NCBI GenBank assembly: GCA_016213205.1
Contig: JACRAZ010000068.1
Span: 1 to 64,000 of the forward strand
DNA length: 64,000 bases
Reading direction: 5' to 3'
Origin: Burkholderiales bacterium
GTDB lineage: Bacteria > Pseudomonadota > Gammaproteobacteria > Burkholderiales > Burkholderiaceae_C
The position numbers were made by a program, and so were the translations under genes. The notes beneath the pieces are model-generated. The model made no database searches. It was not told the DNA's origin and saw only the letters and a program-made list of their open reading frames with translations. Positions 17,355 to 25,658 of this stretch are shown here, piece after piece. The stretch's first letter is position 1; every line of letters starts with the position of its first letter.

Positions 17355-18034
17355 CGGCCCCCCTGCTGCTGTACGGCCACCCGGGCTGCCCGTATGTGCA
17401 ACGCGTGGCCATCGTGCTGGCCGAGAAGGGCGTGCCGCACGAGCGCCAGGACATCGACTTCCAGCGCAAGCCGGCGCCGTTCCTGGCCGCATCGCCACTG
17501 GGCCAGGTGCCGGTGCTGCTGGTGGCGGGCCAGGCCTTGTTCGATTCGGCCGTGATCTGCGAGTGGCTGGACGAGTGCCACGCGCCGCGCCTGCACCCGG
17601 CCGATGCGCTGCAGCGTGCGCGGCACCGTGCCTGGATGGCCTACGGCACGGCGCTGCTGCACGCGGTGGACGGGTTCTACAAGGCGCGCGATGTCCAGAC
17701 GCTGGAGGCGCAGCGCGCGGCCATCGTCCGGCTGCTGCAGCGCCTGGAGGCAGCGCTGGGTGATCCCCCCTATTTCGCAGGGGCGGCGTTCGGCATGGTG
17801 GATGTGGTGTTCGCGCCGGTGTTCCGCTACTTCGATGCGTTTGCACGGCTCACGCCGTTCGCGTTCTTCGCCGGCCTGCCCAAGGCCACGGCCTGGCGGC
17901 AGCGGCTGGCCGCCCGGCCATCGGTGCAGGGGGCCGTGGGGCCTGATTTCGTGGCCCGGCTGGCCGGCTACATCGGCCAGCAGGATGCCGTGCTGGCACG
18001 CCAGGCGCGCGAGGCCGCGGGCCACGGCGCCTAG
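17351..18034 (+). CDS. Glutathione S-transferase
   Basis: This GST of 227 residues has the usual length. The N-terminal domain has YGHPGCPYVQRV (a CPYV motif like omega/GrxA-type GSTs with a catalytic Cys), then SPLGQVPVLL and DSAVICEWLDE for glutathione binding. An all-helical C-terminal domain follows. Its start overlaps the stop of the CC-type protein (ATGA), so it is part of the same unit. A Cys-type GST could reduce or conjugate the compound handled by the cassette. A GC-rich dyad after 18034 may end transcription of both this gene and the convergent Bug gene. Confidence 0.85.
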   Translation: MTAPLLLYGHPGCPYVQRVAIVLAEKGVPHERQDIDFQRKPAPFLAASPLGQVPVLLVAGQALFDSAVICEWLDECHAPRLHPADALQRARHRAWMAYGTALLHAVDGFYKARDVQTLEAQRAAIVRLLQRLEAALGDPPYFAGAAFGMVDVVFAPVFRYFDAFARLTPFAFFAGLPKATAWRQRLAARPSVQGAVGPDFVARLAGYIGQQDAVLARQAREAAGHGA

Positions 18035-18082
18035 CGCCCCGGGGGCGCCGGTGCACCCGGGGGGGCGGCCGGGGCTGCGGCG

Positions 18083-19066
18083 TCAATCCAGCCGGATGTT
18101 CAGGTCCTTGATCAGCCTGGCGTAGAGCGGGCCGTCGTGCCGGATCACGGCGGCAAACTCGTCGGCGCTGCTGCCCACGGGGGTCTGGCCCAGCTCGTCG
18201 ATGCGCTGGCTCACCTCGGGCAGGCGCACGATGCGCGCGATCTCGGTCGAGAGCTTCTTGACGATGGGCGCCGGCGTGCCCGCCGGCAGGAAGAAGCCGA
18301 ACCAGCCCTTGGGGTCGAAGTTCTTGTAGCCCAGCTCGGACATCAGTGGCGCCTCGGGTGCCATCTTCATGCGCTCGGTGCCGGTGACGCCCAGCACCTT
18401 GAAGCTGCCGGCCTTGACATGCGAGCGGGCGGTGCCGGCGTCGACGAAGGTGGCGCTGATCTGGCCGCCGATGATGTCGGTGACCAGCGGGGCGGCGCCC
18501 TTGTAGGGCACGTGCACCAGGTCGATGCCGGCCTGGGCCTTCAGCAGCTCGCCCTGGATGTGCGAGCTGGAGCCCGCGCCATAGGTACCGTAGCTGTGCT
18601 TGCCAGGCTGGCTCTTCACCAGCGCCACGAACTCGGCCACCGTCTTCACCGGCAGGCTGTTGGGCACCACCAGCAGGCTGGTAGAGGTGGACAGCTGCGA
18701 CACCGGGATGAAGTCCTTGTAGGGGTCGTAGGGCAGCTTGGGGAACAGCGTCGCGCCCTGCACGATGGCGGTGATGCCCAGCAGCAGCGTGTAGCCATCG
18801 GCCGGCGACTTGGCCACGAAATCGTTGCCCAGCACGCCGCTGGCGCCGGGCTTGTTCTCCACCACCACGCTCTGGCCCAGGGCCTCCTGCAGCTTGGTGC
18901 CGACCAGCCGGCCCAGGATGTCGGTGCCGCCGCCGGGCGGGTAGGGCACCACCAGCTTGATCGGCCGGGCCGGCCAGGTTTGTGCATAAGCCGCAAAAGG
19001 CGTGGCCGTGGCCAGCGCCAGGGCCAGCAGGCCGCGGCGGGTGAAGGGCAGGGCAGGGTGGGTCAT
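18083..19066 (-). CDS. Bug-family periplasmic binding protein (TctC-like)
   Basis: This 327-residue binding protein of the tripartite tricarboxylate transporter receptor family has a signal peptide (FTRRGLLALALATATPFAA). The family's ligand-loop motif VPYPPGGGTDILGR follows, with later HVPYKGAAPLVTDIIGG. Family members bind carboxylates or other small acids. No TctA or TctB membrane subunit is present, which is common for the many Bug proteins of Burkholderiales. The gene is last in the thiolase-dehydrogenase-ligase operon, 40 bases after the ligase stop. Confidence 0.9.
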   Translation of the reverse strand: MTHPALPFTRRGLLALALATATPFAAYAQTWPARPIKLVVPYPPGGGTDILGRLVGTKLQEALGQSVVVENKPGASGVLGNDFVAKSPADGYTLLLGITAIVQGATLFPKLPYDPYKDFIPVSQLSTSTSLLVVPNSLPVKTVAEFVALVKSQPGKHSYGTYGAGSSSHIQGELLKAQAGIDLVHVPYKGAAPLVTDIIGGQISATFVDAGTARSHVKAGSFKVLGVTGTERMKMAPEAPLMSELGYKNFDPKGWFGFFLPAGTPAPIVKKLSTEIARIVRLPEVSQRIDELGQTPVGSSADEFAAVIRHDGPLYARLIKDLNIRLD

Positions 19067-19106
19067 GGTGGGCAGGGGTCGGGTCGGGTGATGGGAGGCA
19101 CGGCGC

Positions 19107-20807
19107 TCAGTGCGCCGCGGGGTCGGGGTGCTGGGCCGTGCGTTCCTGGTCCTGCAGCGCGCGCCAGGCGATCTTGCCGGTGGCCGATTTGGGCAACTGG
19201 TCGACGAACTGCACCTGGCGCGGCGCCTTGTACACGGCCATCTGGGTGCGGGTCCAGGCCAGGAACTGCTCGGCCGAGAGCTGGCCACGGGCTTCGGGCT
19301 TGAGCACCACCACGGCCTTCACGGCCTCGCCGCTCTTCGCGTCGGGTGTGGCGATGACGCAGGCCTCGTGCACGGCGGGGTGGGCGTAGAGCAGGTTCTC
19401 CACCTCGGCCGGCCAGACCTTGTAGCCCGAGACGATGATCATGCGTTTCAGGCGGTCGCGCATGAAGAAGTAGCCCTCGTCGTCCACGCTGCAGAGATCG
19501 CCGGTGCGGAAGAAGCGCTGGCCCGCGATCGTGACGAAGGCTTCGGCATCGGCCTCGGGCCGGCCCCAGTAGCCCAGCATCACCTGCGGTGCGCAGGTGA
19601 CCAGCTCGCCCACCTCGCCCGGCGCCACTGGCGCCAGCGTGACGGGGTCGAGCACACGCGAATCCACGTCGAAGGTGGGCACGCCCAGGCAGCAGGGCTT
19701 GCCGCGGCCCACCGGGTTGGCATGCAGGAAGGAAGCGGTCTCGGTCAGGCCGTAGGCCTCGTTGAACTCGATGCGGTACACCTCGCGCAGCCGGGTGGAC
19801 ACGGCCTCGGGCACCGCGGCGCCGCCGCCCACCAGCAGCTTCAGGCTGGACAGGTCGCGCGCCTCGAGCCCCGGCTGGCCGAAGAAGTCGACGATCATCG
19901 CCGGCGGCGCGGCCCAGAAGTGAACGTGATAACGCTCGATCAGCGCGGCCGCGGCCTCGCGGTCCCAGCGCGGCAGCATCACCACGGTGCCGGCCAGCAG
20001 CACCGGCATGTTCATGCCGTTCTGCATGCCCAGCAGGTGGAACATCGGCGCCACGGCCAGCATCACGCAGCCTTCGGGCAGGTTGCGCCAGGTTCGGCTG
20101 GCGCTGATCGAGCGCATCAGCGTGCGGTGCGTGTGGCGGCAGCCCTTGGGGTGGCCGGTCGTGCCCGAGGTGTAGGGCAGCAGGCACAGGTCGTCGGGCG
20201 TGGCTTCGGGTGGCGCGGGGGTGAGCGCGGCGGCCAGCGCGTCGCGCCAGTCGGTGCAGCCTTCGGGCAGCGCCAGGCTGGCGCTTTCGCGCACCGCCTC
20301 GGGCGCGGCGGCCAGCGCGGCGGGTGCGGCCGCGTCGGCATAGCGGTGCACCACCACGTGGTCCAGCAGGCCGCGCGCCTGCAGCGTGGCGGCGTGCCCG
20401 GCCAGCTCGGCCGCCACCAGGGCCACGCGGGCGCCGCTGTCGGTGGCGAAGTAGGCCAGCTCGTCGGCGGTGCTCATCGCGTTGACAGGCACCACCACCG
20501 CATCGGCACGCAGCACCGCGTAGTAGGCGGTGCTGAACTGCGGGCAGTTCTGGCTGAACAGCAGCACGCGGTCGCCGCGCCGCACGCCGCAGCGCTGCTG
20601 CAGCCAGCCGGCCAGGGCTTCTGCCTGGCGCAGCAGCTCGGCGTAGGACAGCGCCTGCTCGCAGAACACGATCGCCGCACGCTGCGGCGCACGCTCGGCT
20701 GCGGCGGCCAGGTTGCCGAACAGCGTGCGTTCGGGCACTTCCAGCGAACGCGGTATCGACGGCGGCCAGTAGCTGTCGATCACCTGGCTGCCGCGACCCG
20801 CGTCCAT
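19107..20807 (-). CDS. AMP-dependent acyl-CoA synthetase, medium/short-chain type
   Basis: This 566-residue ANL enzyme has PYTSGTTGHPKGCRHTHRT near residue 206, EAYGLTETASF near 347, RTGDLCSVDDEGYFF near 440, VSGYKVWPAEVENL near 459 and a catalytic Lys in KSATGKIAWRAL near the C terminus. It should activate a carboxylic acid as its CoA thioester for the adjacent acyl-CoA dehydrogenase and thiolase. The start at 20807 overlaps the preceding stop by one base, with GGAGAAG as ribosome site. The substrate is unknown. Confidence 0.9.
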   Translation of the reverse strand: MDAGRGSQVIDSYWPPSIPRSLEVPERTLFGNLAAAAERAPQRAAIVFCEQALSYAELLRQAEALAGWLQQRCGVRRGDRVLLFSQNCPQFSTAYYAVLRADAVVVPVNAMSTADELAYFATDSGARVALVAAELAGHAATLQARGLLDHVVVHRYADAAAPAALAAAPEAVRESASLALPEGCTDWRDALAAALTPAPPEATPDDLCLLPYTSGTTGHPKGCRHTHRTLMRSISASRTWRNLPEGCVMLAVAPMFHLLGMQNGMNMPVLLAGTVVMLPRWDREAAAALIERYHVHFWAAPPAMIVDFFGQPGLEARDLSSLKLLVGGGAAVPEAVSTRLREVYRIEFNEAYGLTETASFLHANPVGRGKPCCLGVPTFDVDSRVLDPVTLAPVAPGEVGELVTCAPQVMLGYWGRPEADAEAFVTIAGQRFFRTGDLCSVDDEGYFFMRDRLKRMIIVSGYKVWPAEVENLLYAHPAVHEACVIATPDAKSGEAVKAVVVLKPEARGQLSAEQFLAWTRTQMAVYKAPRQVQFVDQLPKSATGKIAWRALQDQERTAQHPDPAAH

Positions 20808-21964
20808 CACTTCTCCATCGCCCGGGCGATGAGTTCCTTCATCACCTCGTTGCTGCCGCCGTAGATGCGGCCCACGCGGGCATCGGCGTACATGCGGGCG
20901 ATCGGGTACTCGGTCATGTAGCCGTAGCCGCCGTGCAGCTGCACGCACTCGTCCACCACCTTGCCCACCGCCTCGGTGACCCAGCTCTTGGCCATCGCCG
21001 CGGTGGCCAGGTCCAGCTCGTCGCGCAGCGCGCGGCCGATGCAGTCATCCACGAAGCTCTTCGCAATGGTGGCCAGGGTCTGGCATTCGGCGAGCTTGAA
21101 GCGGGTGTTCTGCATCGCCATCAACGGTTGGCCGAAGATCTGGCGCTGCTTCACGTAGTTCAGCGTTTCGTCGATCGCGCGCTGCAGCGTGGCTGCGCCG
21201 CCCACCGCGATGATCAGCCGCTCGCGCGGCAGCTGCTCCATCAGCTGGCGGAAGCCCTGGCCTTCTTCGGTGCCCAGCAGCTGGTGGCAGGGCACGCGCA
21301 TGTCGTCGAAGAAGAGTTCGGCGGTGTCGATGCTGTGCTGGCCCACTTTTTCCAGCAGGCGGCCGCGGCGGTAGCCTTGCTGGCCCTGCGTTTCCACCAT
21401 GATCAGCGAGAGGCCCTTGCCGCCCGCCTCCTGCCCGGTGCGCGCCACCACGCACACCAGGTCGGCATGCCAGCCGTTGGTGATGAAGGTCTTGGCGCCG
21501 TTGATCACGTAGTGGTCGCCATCGCGCGTGGCGCGGGTGCGCACGGCCTGCAGGTCGGTGCCGGCGCCGGGCTCGGTCATCGCGATGGCGGCCACCATCT
21601 CGCCGCTGGCCATCTTGGGCAGCCAGCGCTGTTTCTGCGCTTCGGTGCCGTAGCGCAGGATGTAGTGCGCCACGATGCCCGAGTGCACGCTGTTCGAGAA
21701 GCCGCCGGTGAGCGAACGGGTGTGGGCCTGGGTGATCACCACCTCGTGGCCGAAGTGGCCGCCGCCGCCGCCGTACTGCTCCGGGATGCTCACGCACAGC
21801 AGGCCGGCAGCACCGGCCTGGTTCCAGATCTTGCGGTCGCCATGCTTCTGGGCGCGCCAGCGGGCCTCATGCGGCACGCATTCACGCTCGAAGAAGCGGG
21901 TGGCGTTGTCGGCCAGCAGCGTAAGCTCGCTGTCCATCCAGGCGGGGGTGGGGCTCGGGATCAT
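20807..21964 (-). CDS. Acyl-CoA dehydrogenase
   Basis: This 385-residue flavoenzyme should introduce the 2,3-double bond in an acyl-CoA. It shows AIAMTEPGAGTDLQAVRTRA and INGAKTFITNG in the FAD/substrate region, and a C-terminal IYGGSNEVMKELIARAME. The last motif has Gly where MCAD-like enzymes have the catalytic Glu (YEGT), so the base may sit elsewhere, as in LCAD/IVD-like subgroups. Its ATG overlaps the thiolase stop (ATGA), and its stop overlaps the ligase start, making a tightly coupled trio. Confidence 0.92.
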   Translation of the reverse strand: MIPSPTPAWMDSELTLLADNATRFFERECVPHEARWRAQKHGDRKIWNQAGAAGLLCVSIPEQYGGGGGHFGHEVVITQAHTRSLTGGFSNSVHSGIVAHYILRYGTEAQKQRWLPKMASGEMVAAIAMTEPGAGTDLQAVRTRATRDGDHYVINGAKTFITNGWHADLVCVVARTGQEAGGKGLSLIMVETQGQQGYRRGRLLEKVGQHSIDTAELFFDDMRVPCHQLLGTEEGQGFRQLMEQLPRERLIIAVGGAATLQRAIDETLNYVKQRQIFGQPLMAMQNTRFKLAECQTLATIAKSFVDDCIGRALRDELDLATAAMAKSWVTEAVGKVVDECVQLHGGYGYMTEYPIARMYADARVGRIYGGSNEVMKELIARAMEK

Positions 21965-23151
21965 GCGGCCACCTTCTCGTACAGCGTCACGACGCAGGCA
22001 CCGCCCAGGCCCAGGTTGTGCTGCAGCGCCAGCTTGGCATCGGGCACCTGGCGCGGGCCGGCCTGGCCACGCAGCTGCCAGGTGAGCTCGGCGCATTGCG
22101 CCAGGCCGGTGGCGCCCAGCGGGTGGCCCTTGCTCAGCAGCCCGCCCGAGGGGTTGGTGACCACGCGGCCGCCATAGGTGTTGTCGCCATCGACGATGAA
22201 CTTCTCGGCCGTGCCCGGCGCGGTGAGGCCCAGCGCCTCGTAGGTGATCAGCTCGTTGGCGGTGAAGCAGTCGTGCAGCTCCACCACGTCCACGTCCATC
22301 GGGTCCACGCCGGCGGCCTGGTACACGCGCTGCGCGGCGGCCTGGGCCATGTCGGCGCCCACCAGGCGGCGCATGTCGTGGCTGTCGAAGGTGCTGGCGG
22401 TGTCGGTGGTCATCGCCTGCGCGGCGATGCGCACGCGCCTATCCAGCCCGTGGCGGCGCGCGAAGTCCTCGCTGCACACCAGCGCGGCGGCGGCACCGCA
22501 GGTGGGCGGGCAGCATTGCAGGCGGGTGAGCGGCTCGAACACCATCGGCGAGGCCATCACGTCTTCCAGCGTGACGGTCTGGCGGAACACCGCCAGCGGG
22601 TTGTTCGCCGCATGCTGGCGCGCCTTCACCGAGATGCGGGCAAAGGTGCTGGGCGCGATGTCGTGCTCGCGCAGGTAGGCCCGCGCCGCGCCGCCGAAGA
22701 ACTGCGCCGCGCGCGGCGTGTCGGCCTCGTAGCCCTGGTCTTCGGTCATCGTCTCGATGAAGCGGGCCAGCGGCGAGGGCCGGTCGGTCCAGGCGCCTTT
22801 CAGCGGGCCGGGCACCATCTGCGCGAAGCCCAGCGCCAGCACGCATTCGGCCGCGCCCGAGGCCACGGCCTGGCGCGCCAGGAACAGCGCGGTGGAGCCG
22901 GTGGCGCAGTTGTTGTTGACGTTGATCACCGGGATGCCGCTCAGCCCCACGCCGTACACCGCCGCCTGCCCGGCGGTGGAATCGCCGAACACGTAGCCCA
23001 CGTAGGCCTGCTCGACCAGCGCGTAGTCCAGCCCCGCGTCCTGCAGCGCCAGGCGCGCGGCCTCGGCGCCCATCTGGGCATAGGGGGCGCTCGCCCCGGG
23101 TTTGGTGAACGGGATCATGCCCACGCCCACCACGTGCACGGCCTGGCTCAT
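21961..23151 (-). CDS. SCP-x-like thiolase / lipid-transfer acetyl-CoA acyltransferase
   Basis: This 396-residue thiolase-superfamily protein belongs to the SCP-x/lipid-transfer branch. The nucleophile lies in VNNNCATGSTAL near residue 90, and the C-terminal loop reads SKGHPLGATGLAQ. That branch lacks the GGGxG Cys loop of classical thiolases and is often found in sterol or branched-chain acid degradation. The start at 23151 follows GAGGAG. It leads the leftward operon and faces the SDR gene across a 170-base divergent region. Confidence 0.88.
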   Translation of the reverse strand: MSQAVHVVGVGMIPFTKPGASAPYAQMGAEAARLALQDAGLDYALVEQAYVGYVFGDSTAGQAAVYGVGLSGIPVINVNNNCATGSTALFLARQAVASGAAECVLALGFAQMVPGPLKGAWTDRPSPLARFIETMTEDQGYEADTPRAAQFFGGAARAYLREHDIAPSTFARISVKARQHAANNPLAVFRQTVTLEDVMASPMVFEPLTRLQCCPPTCGAAAALVCSEDFARRHGLDRRVRIAAQAMTTDTASTFDSHDMRRLVGADMAQAAAQRVYQAAGVDPMDVDVVELHDCFTANELITYEALGLTAPGTAEKFIVDGDNTYGGRVVTNPSGGLLSKGHPLGATGLAQCAELTWQLRGQAGPRQVPDAKLALQHNLGLGGACVVTLYEKVAA

Positions 23152-23197
23152 CGTGTCTCCTCGAAATGCACCGGGAACCACCCAGCGCGTGGCCTCG

Positions 23198-23295
23198 ATG
23201 CTAAGCACTGGCGGCCGCCCGGTGCTTCGCCATTTCGGAAGCCGACCCTAGGCAAACACAAATGGCGCCCGGCCGGCCGAAGCGGCATGCTGCCG
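23198..23295. promoter_or_regulatory. Divergent promoter region between thiolase and SDR operons
   Basis: The 170-base gap holds ATGCTAAGCAC at 23198-23208, a spaced repeat CGCCATTT/AAATGGCG at 23228-23235 and 23260-23267, and the dyad GCGGCATGCTGCCG at 23282-23295. The first (as ATGCTAGGCAC) and the last (identical) recur in the divergent region at 58321-58495. Neither has an obvious sigma-70 partner hexamer at standard spacing. They may be binding sites for a common fatty-acid-type regulator. Confidence 0.4.
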
Positions 23296-23321
23296 GCCAT
23301 CGTGAAGACGGAGGCATTCCC

Positions 23322-24236
23322 ATGGCAGGCATGACAGAAGGCAAGGTGGTGGTCGTCACCGGCGCGGGCGGCGGCATCGGGCGCGACATCGCGCTGGCGC
23401 TGGCGGCCGAGGGCGCCAAGGTGGTGGTCAACGACATCGGCACCTCCACCAGCGGCGAAGGCAGCGACGCCGGCCCGGCGCAGCGCGTGGTGGAAGAGAT
23501 CCGCGCCGCCGGCGGCACCGCGGCGGCCAACACCGACAGCGTGGCCGAAAGCGTGCCGGCCAACCGCATCATCCAGTGCGCGCTGGACAACTTCGGCCGC
23601 ATCGACGGCGTGATCAACAACGCCGGCATCCTGCGCGACCGCTTCTTCCACAAGATGAGCGACGACGAGTTCGACGCGGTGGTCAAGGTGCACCTGTACG
23701 GCAGCTACCACGTGAGCCGCGCCGCGGCGAACCACTTCAAGGAGCAGGGCAGCGGCGCCTACGTGCACATGACCAGCACCTCGGGGCTGATCGGCAACTT
23801 CGGCCAGGCCAACTACTCGGCGGCCAAGCTGGGCCTGGTGGCGCTGAGCAAGAGCATTGCGCTGGACATGCAGAAGTTCAACGTGCGCTCGAACTGCATC
23901 GCGCCGTTCGCGTGGAGCCGCATGATCGGCTCGATCCCCACCGACACGCCGGAGCAGCAGGCGCGGGTGAACAAGATCAAGCAGATGACGCCCAACAAGA
24001 TCGCCCCGCTGGCGGTGTACCTGGTGAGCGACGCGGCGCGCGAGGTGAACGCGCAGGTGTTCGCGGTGCGCAACAACGAGATCTTCCTGATGAGCCAGCC
24101 GCGGCCGATCCGATCGGTGCAGCGCAGCGAGGGCTGGACGCCGCAGCAGATTGCCGAGCACGGCATGCCGGCGCTGAAGGCCTCGTTCATCCCGATGGAG
24201 CGTTCCGGCGACGTGTTCACCTGGGATCCTGTCTGA
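23322..24236 (+). CDS. SDR-family 3-hydroxyacyl-CoA dehydrogenase-like protein
   Basis: This 304-residue short-chain dehydrogenase resembles the dehydrogenase unit of peroxisomal multifunctional enzyme type 2 (HSD17B4). It has the cofactor motif TGAGGGIGRDIA, NNAGILRD, and the catalytic Ser/Tyr/Lys in STSGLIGNFGQANYSAAK. The longer C terminus after residue 230 is usual for that group. It likely oxidises a 3-hydroxyacyl-CoA made by the MaoC protein encoded next. ATG 23322 follows GGAGG at 23310-23314. The MaoC gene starts 86 bases on, after a palindromic repeat. Confidence 0.88.
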   Translation: MAGMTEGKVVVVTGAGGGIGRDIALALAAEGAKVVVNDIGTSTSGEGSDAGPAQRVVEEIRAAGGTAAANTDSVAESVPANRIIQCALDNFGRIDGVINNAGILRDRFFHKMSDDEFDAVVKVHLYGSYHVSRAAANHFKEQGSGAYVHMTSTSGLIGNFGQANYSAAKLGLVALSKSIALDMQKFNVRSNCIAPFAWSRMIGSIPTDTPEQQARVNKIKQMTPNKIAPLAVYLVSDAAREVNAQVFAVRNNEIFLMSQPRPIRSVQRSEGWTPQQIAEHGMPALKASFIPMERSGDVFTWDPV

Positions 24237-24238
24237 CC

Positions 24239-24321
24239 CAACATGAAGCCCCCACGCTCACTGCGTTCGCTGCCCCCTGAGGGGGCGCTCAGTACCTTCG
24301 GAACGGCCGGGCGGTACTGAG
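24239..24321. repeat. Palindromic intergenic repeat between SDR and MaoC genes
   Basis: This gap contains a perfect GCCCCC-TGA-GGGGGC palindrome at 24272-24286. It is followed by CTCAGTACC at 24288-24296 pairing with GGTACTGAG at 24313-24321, which ends directly against the MaoC ATG. The CCCCC(T)TGAGGGGG core recurs at 53728-53743. It looks like a dispersed Burkholderiales intergenic repeat. Because it lies inside an operon and covers the ribosome-site position, it may affect expression of the MaoC gene. Confidence 0.7.
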
Positions 24322-25209
24322 ATGGCGATCGACTACCAGCGCCTGAAGGCGCGCGTCTTTGCCCCGGTGCGCCAGAGCTACACGGCGCGCGACACCATGC
24401 TCTACGCGCTGAGCCTGGGCCTGGGCGCCGACCCGCTGGACGAGCGCGCGCTGCCGTTCGTGTACGAAGGCGCGCCGGGCGGCCTGCGGGTGCTGCCCAG
24501 CTTCAGCGCGGTGCTGGGCTACCCGGGCTTCTGGGCCAAGGACCCCGACAGCGGCCTGGACTGGGTGCGCCTGCTGCACGGCGAGCAGCGCCTCACGGTG
24601 CACCGGCCGTTGCCGGCCGCGGGCACGGTGGTGGGCCATTCGCGGGTGACGCACATCATCGACAAGGGCGAGGGCAAGGGCGCGATCCTGGTCACCGAGC
24701 GGCGGGTGGAAGACGAATCCGGCGCGCTGTATGCCACGCTGCAGCAGGTGTCGTTCTGCCGGGGCGACGGGGGCTACAGCCGGCTGCAGGGCGGCCAGCC
24801 CAGCGACGAGGCGCTGCCTGCGCTGCCGGCCACGCCGGAAGACCGGGCGCCTGACTTTGTGGACGACCAGCCGACGCGGCCCGAGGCGGCCCTGCTGTAC
24901 CGGTTGCTGGCGGACGACAACCCGCTGCATGCCGATCCGGCGGTGGCGCGCGCGGCCGGTTTCGAGCGGCCCATCCTGCATGGGCTGGCGAGCTACGCGC
25001 TGGCGGGGCGGGCCTTGATTCGCCAAAGCGCGGGGGATGATCCGGCGCGGCTGCGTTCCTTGGATCTGCGCTTTGCGTCGCCGGTGTATCCGGGGGAGAC
25101 CTTGCGGACCGAGATCTGGCGTAGCGGGTCGGTATTGCAGTTCCGGGCGCGGGTGCTCGAGCGCAATCAACTGGTGTTGAGCCACGGGCGGGCCGAGTTG
25201 GCCGGGTGA
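24322..25209 (+). CDS. MaoC-like (R)-enoyl-CoA hydratase, double hotdog
   Basis: This 295-residue two-hotdog hydratase has the hydratase-2 motif in its second half, LADDNPLHADPAVARAAGF followed by ERPILHGLASY, with the catalytic Asp and His in DNPLH. The N-terminal half (DTMLYALSLGLGADPLDE) matches the substrate-binding domain of HSD17B4-type hydratases. With the SDR before it, it would perform the hydration and oxidation steps of an (R)-specific beta-oxidation. No ribosome site is evident; the palindrome ends right at its ATG. Confidence 0.88.
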   Translation: MAIDYQRLKARVFAPVRQSYTARDTMLYALSLGLGADPLDERALPFVYEGAPGGLRVLPSFSAVLGYPGFWAKDPDSGLDWVRLLHGEQRLTVHRPLPAAGTVVGHSRVTHIIDKGEGKGAILVTERRVEDESGALYATLQQVSFCRGDGGYSRLQGGQPSDEALPALPATPEDRAPDFVDDQPTRPEAALLYRLLADDNPLHADPAVARAAGFERPILHGLASYALAGRALIRQSAGDDPARLRSLDLRFASPVYPGETLRTEIWRSGSVLQFRARVLERNQLVLSHGRAELAG

Positions 25210-25255
25210 CGCTTTGCCTGGTGCGGTGAATGTTCGTTGCAAAGAAAGCAGCTTC

Positions 25256-25533
25256 AACATCCGATTTGTGCATCCGACCCGAGTGTGCATCCGCTTATCC
25301 ACCAACCTGGCATCTCAAATACCCCGAACCGTCGGTCAGCAGATTGGCACGTACAAACCTCTGGCATTCGCTCGCATGCCAAGTGTCTGGTGATAGCAGG
25401 CAGCCTTGCCCTGCTTTCGAATGCCAGGGCGGATTCACTGCCAATCTGGTGACCGACGGTTCGGGGTCTTAGGAATGCCAGTGGCGGTGGATAAGCGGAT
25501 GCACACTATGGTCGGATGCACAAATCGGATGTT
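25256..25533. repeat. 278-bp nested hairpin (MITE-like element)
   Basis: The 449-base gap at 25210-25658 holds a long inverted repeat. The arms at 25256-25348 and 25440-25533 pair over about 93 bp with few mismatches, from AACATCCGATTTGTGCATCC to CGTCGGTCAGCAGATTGGC. The 91-base centre contains its own perfect arms CTGGCATTCG at 25361-25370 and 25418-25427. The element is clearly less GC-rich than its surroundings. It encodes nothing convincing. Non-autonomous mobile element is the leading reading; an obvious target duplication is not seen. Confidence 0.8.
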
Positions 25534-25548
25534 CAGGCTCTCTTTCTT

Positions 25549-25584
25549 GGTTACTTCTTTCTGAGCCAGCAGAAAGAAGTAACC
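25549..25584. terminator. Perfect 15-bp stem-loop after the nested hairpin
   Basis: GGTTACTTCTTTCTG at 25549-25563 and its exact reverse complement at 25570-25584 enclose a six-base loop. CTCTCTTTCTT precedes it and a GC-rich tail follows. No T-run follows on the + strand, but one precedes it as read on the - strand. This stem with the flanking CCCGCCCGCCGGGGCGGAATC looks like a common proteobacterial intergenic repeat. It could end transcription from the MaoC gene or simply be part of a repeat. Confidence 0.5.
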
Positions 25585-25658
25585 CGCCCGCCGGGGCGGA
25601 ATCCCGGCGCAGTGCAGAGAACTTTCACCGCAAACGGCAAAGCAATCCAACCACAACC

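Noticed and set aside
25230..25472. Small rightward open frames across the 278-bp hairpin
   Set aside because: They merely read through the inverted-repeat arms and have no ribosome site or protein-like composition.
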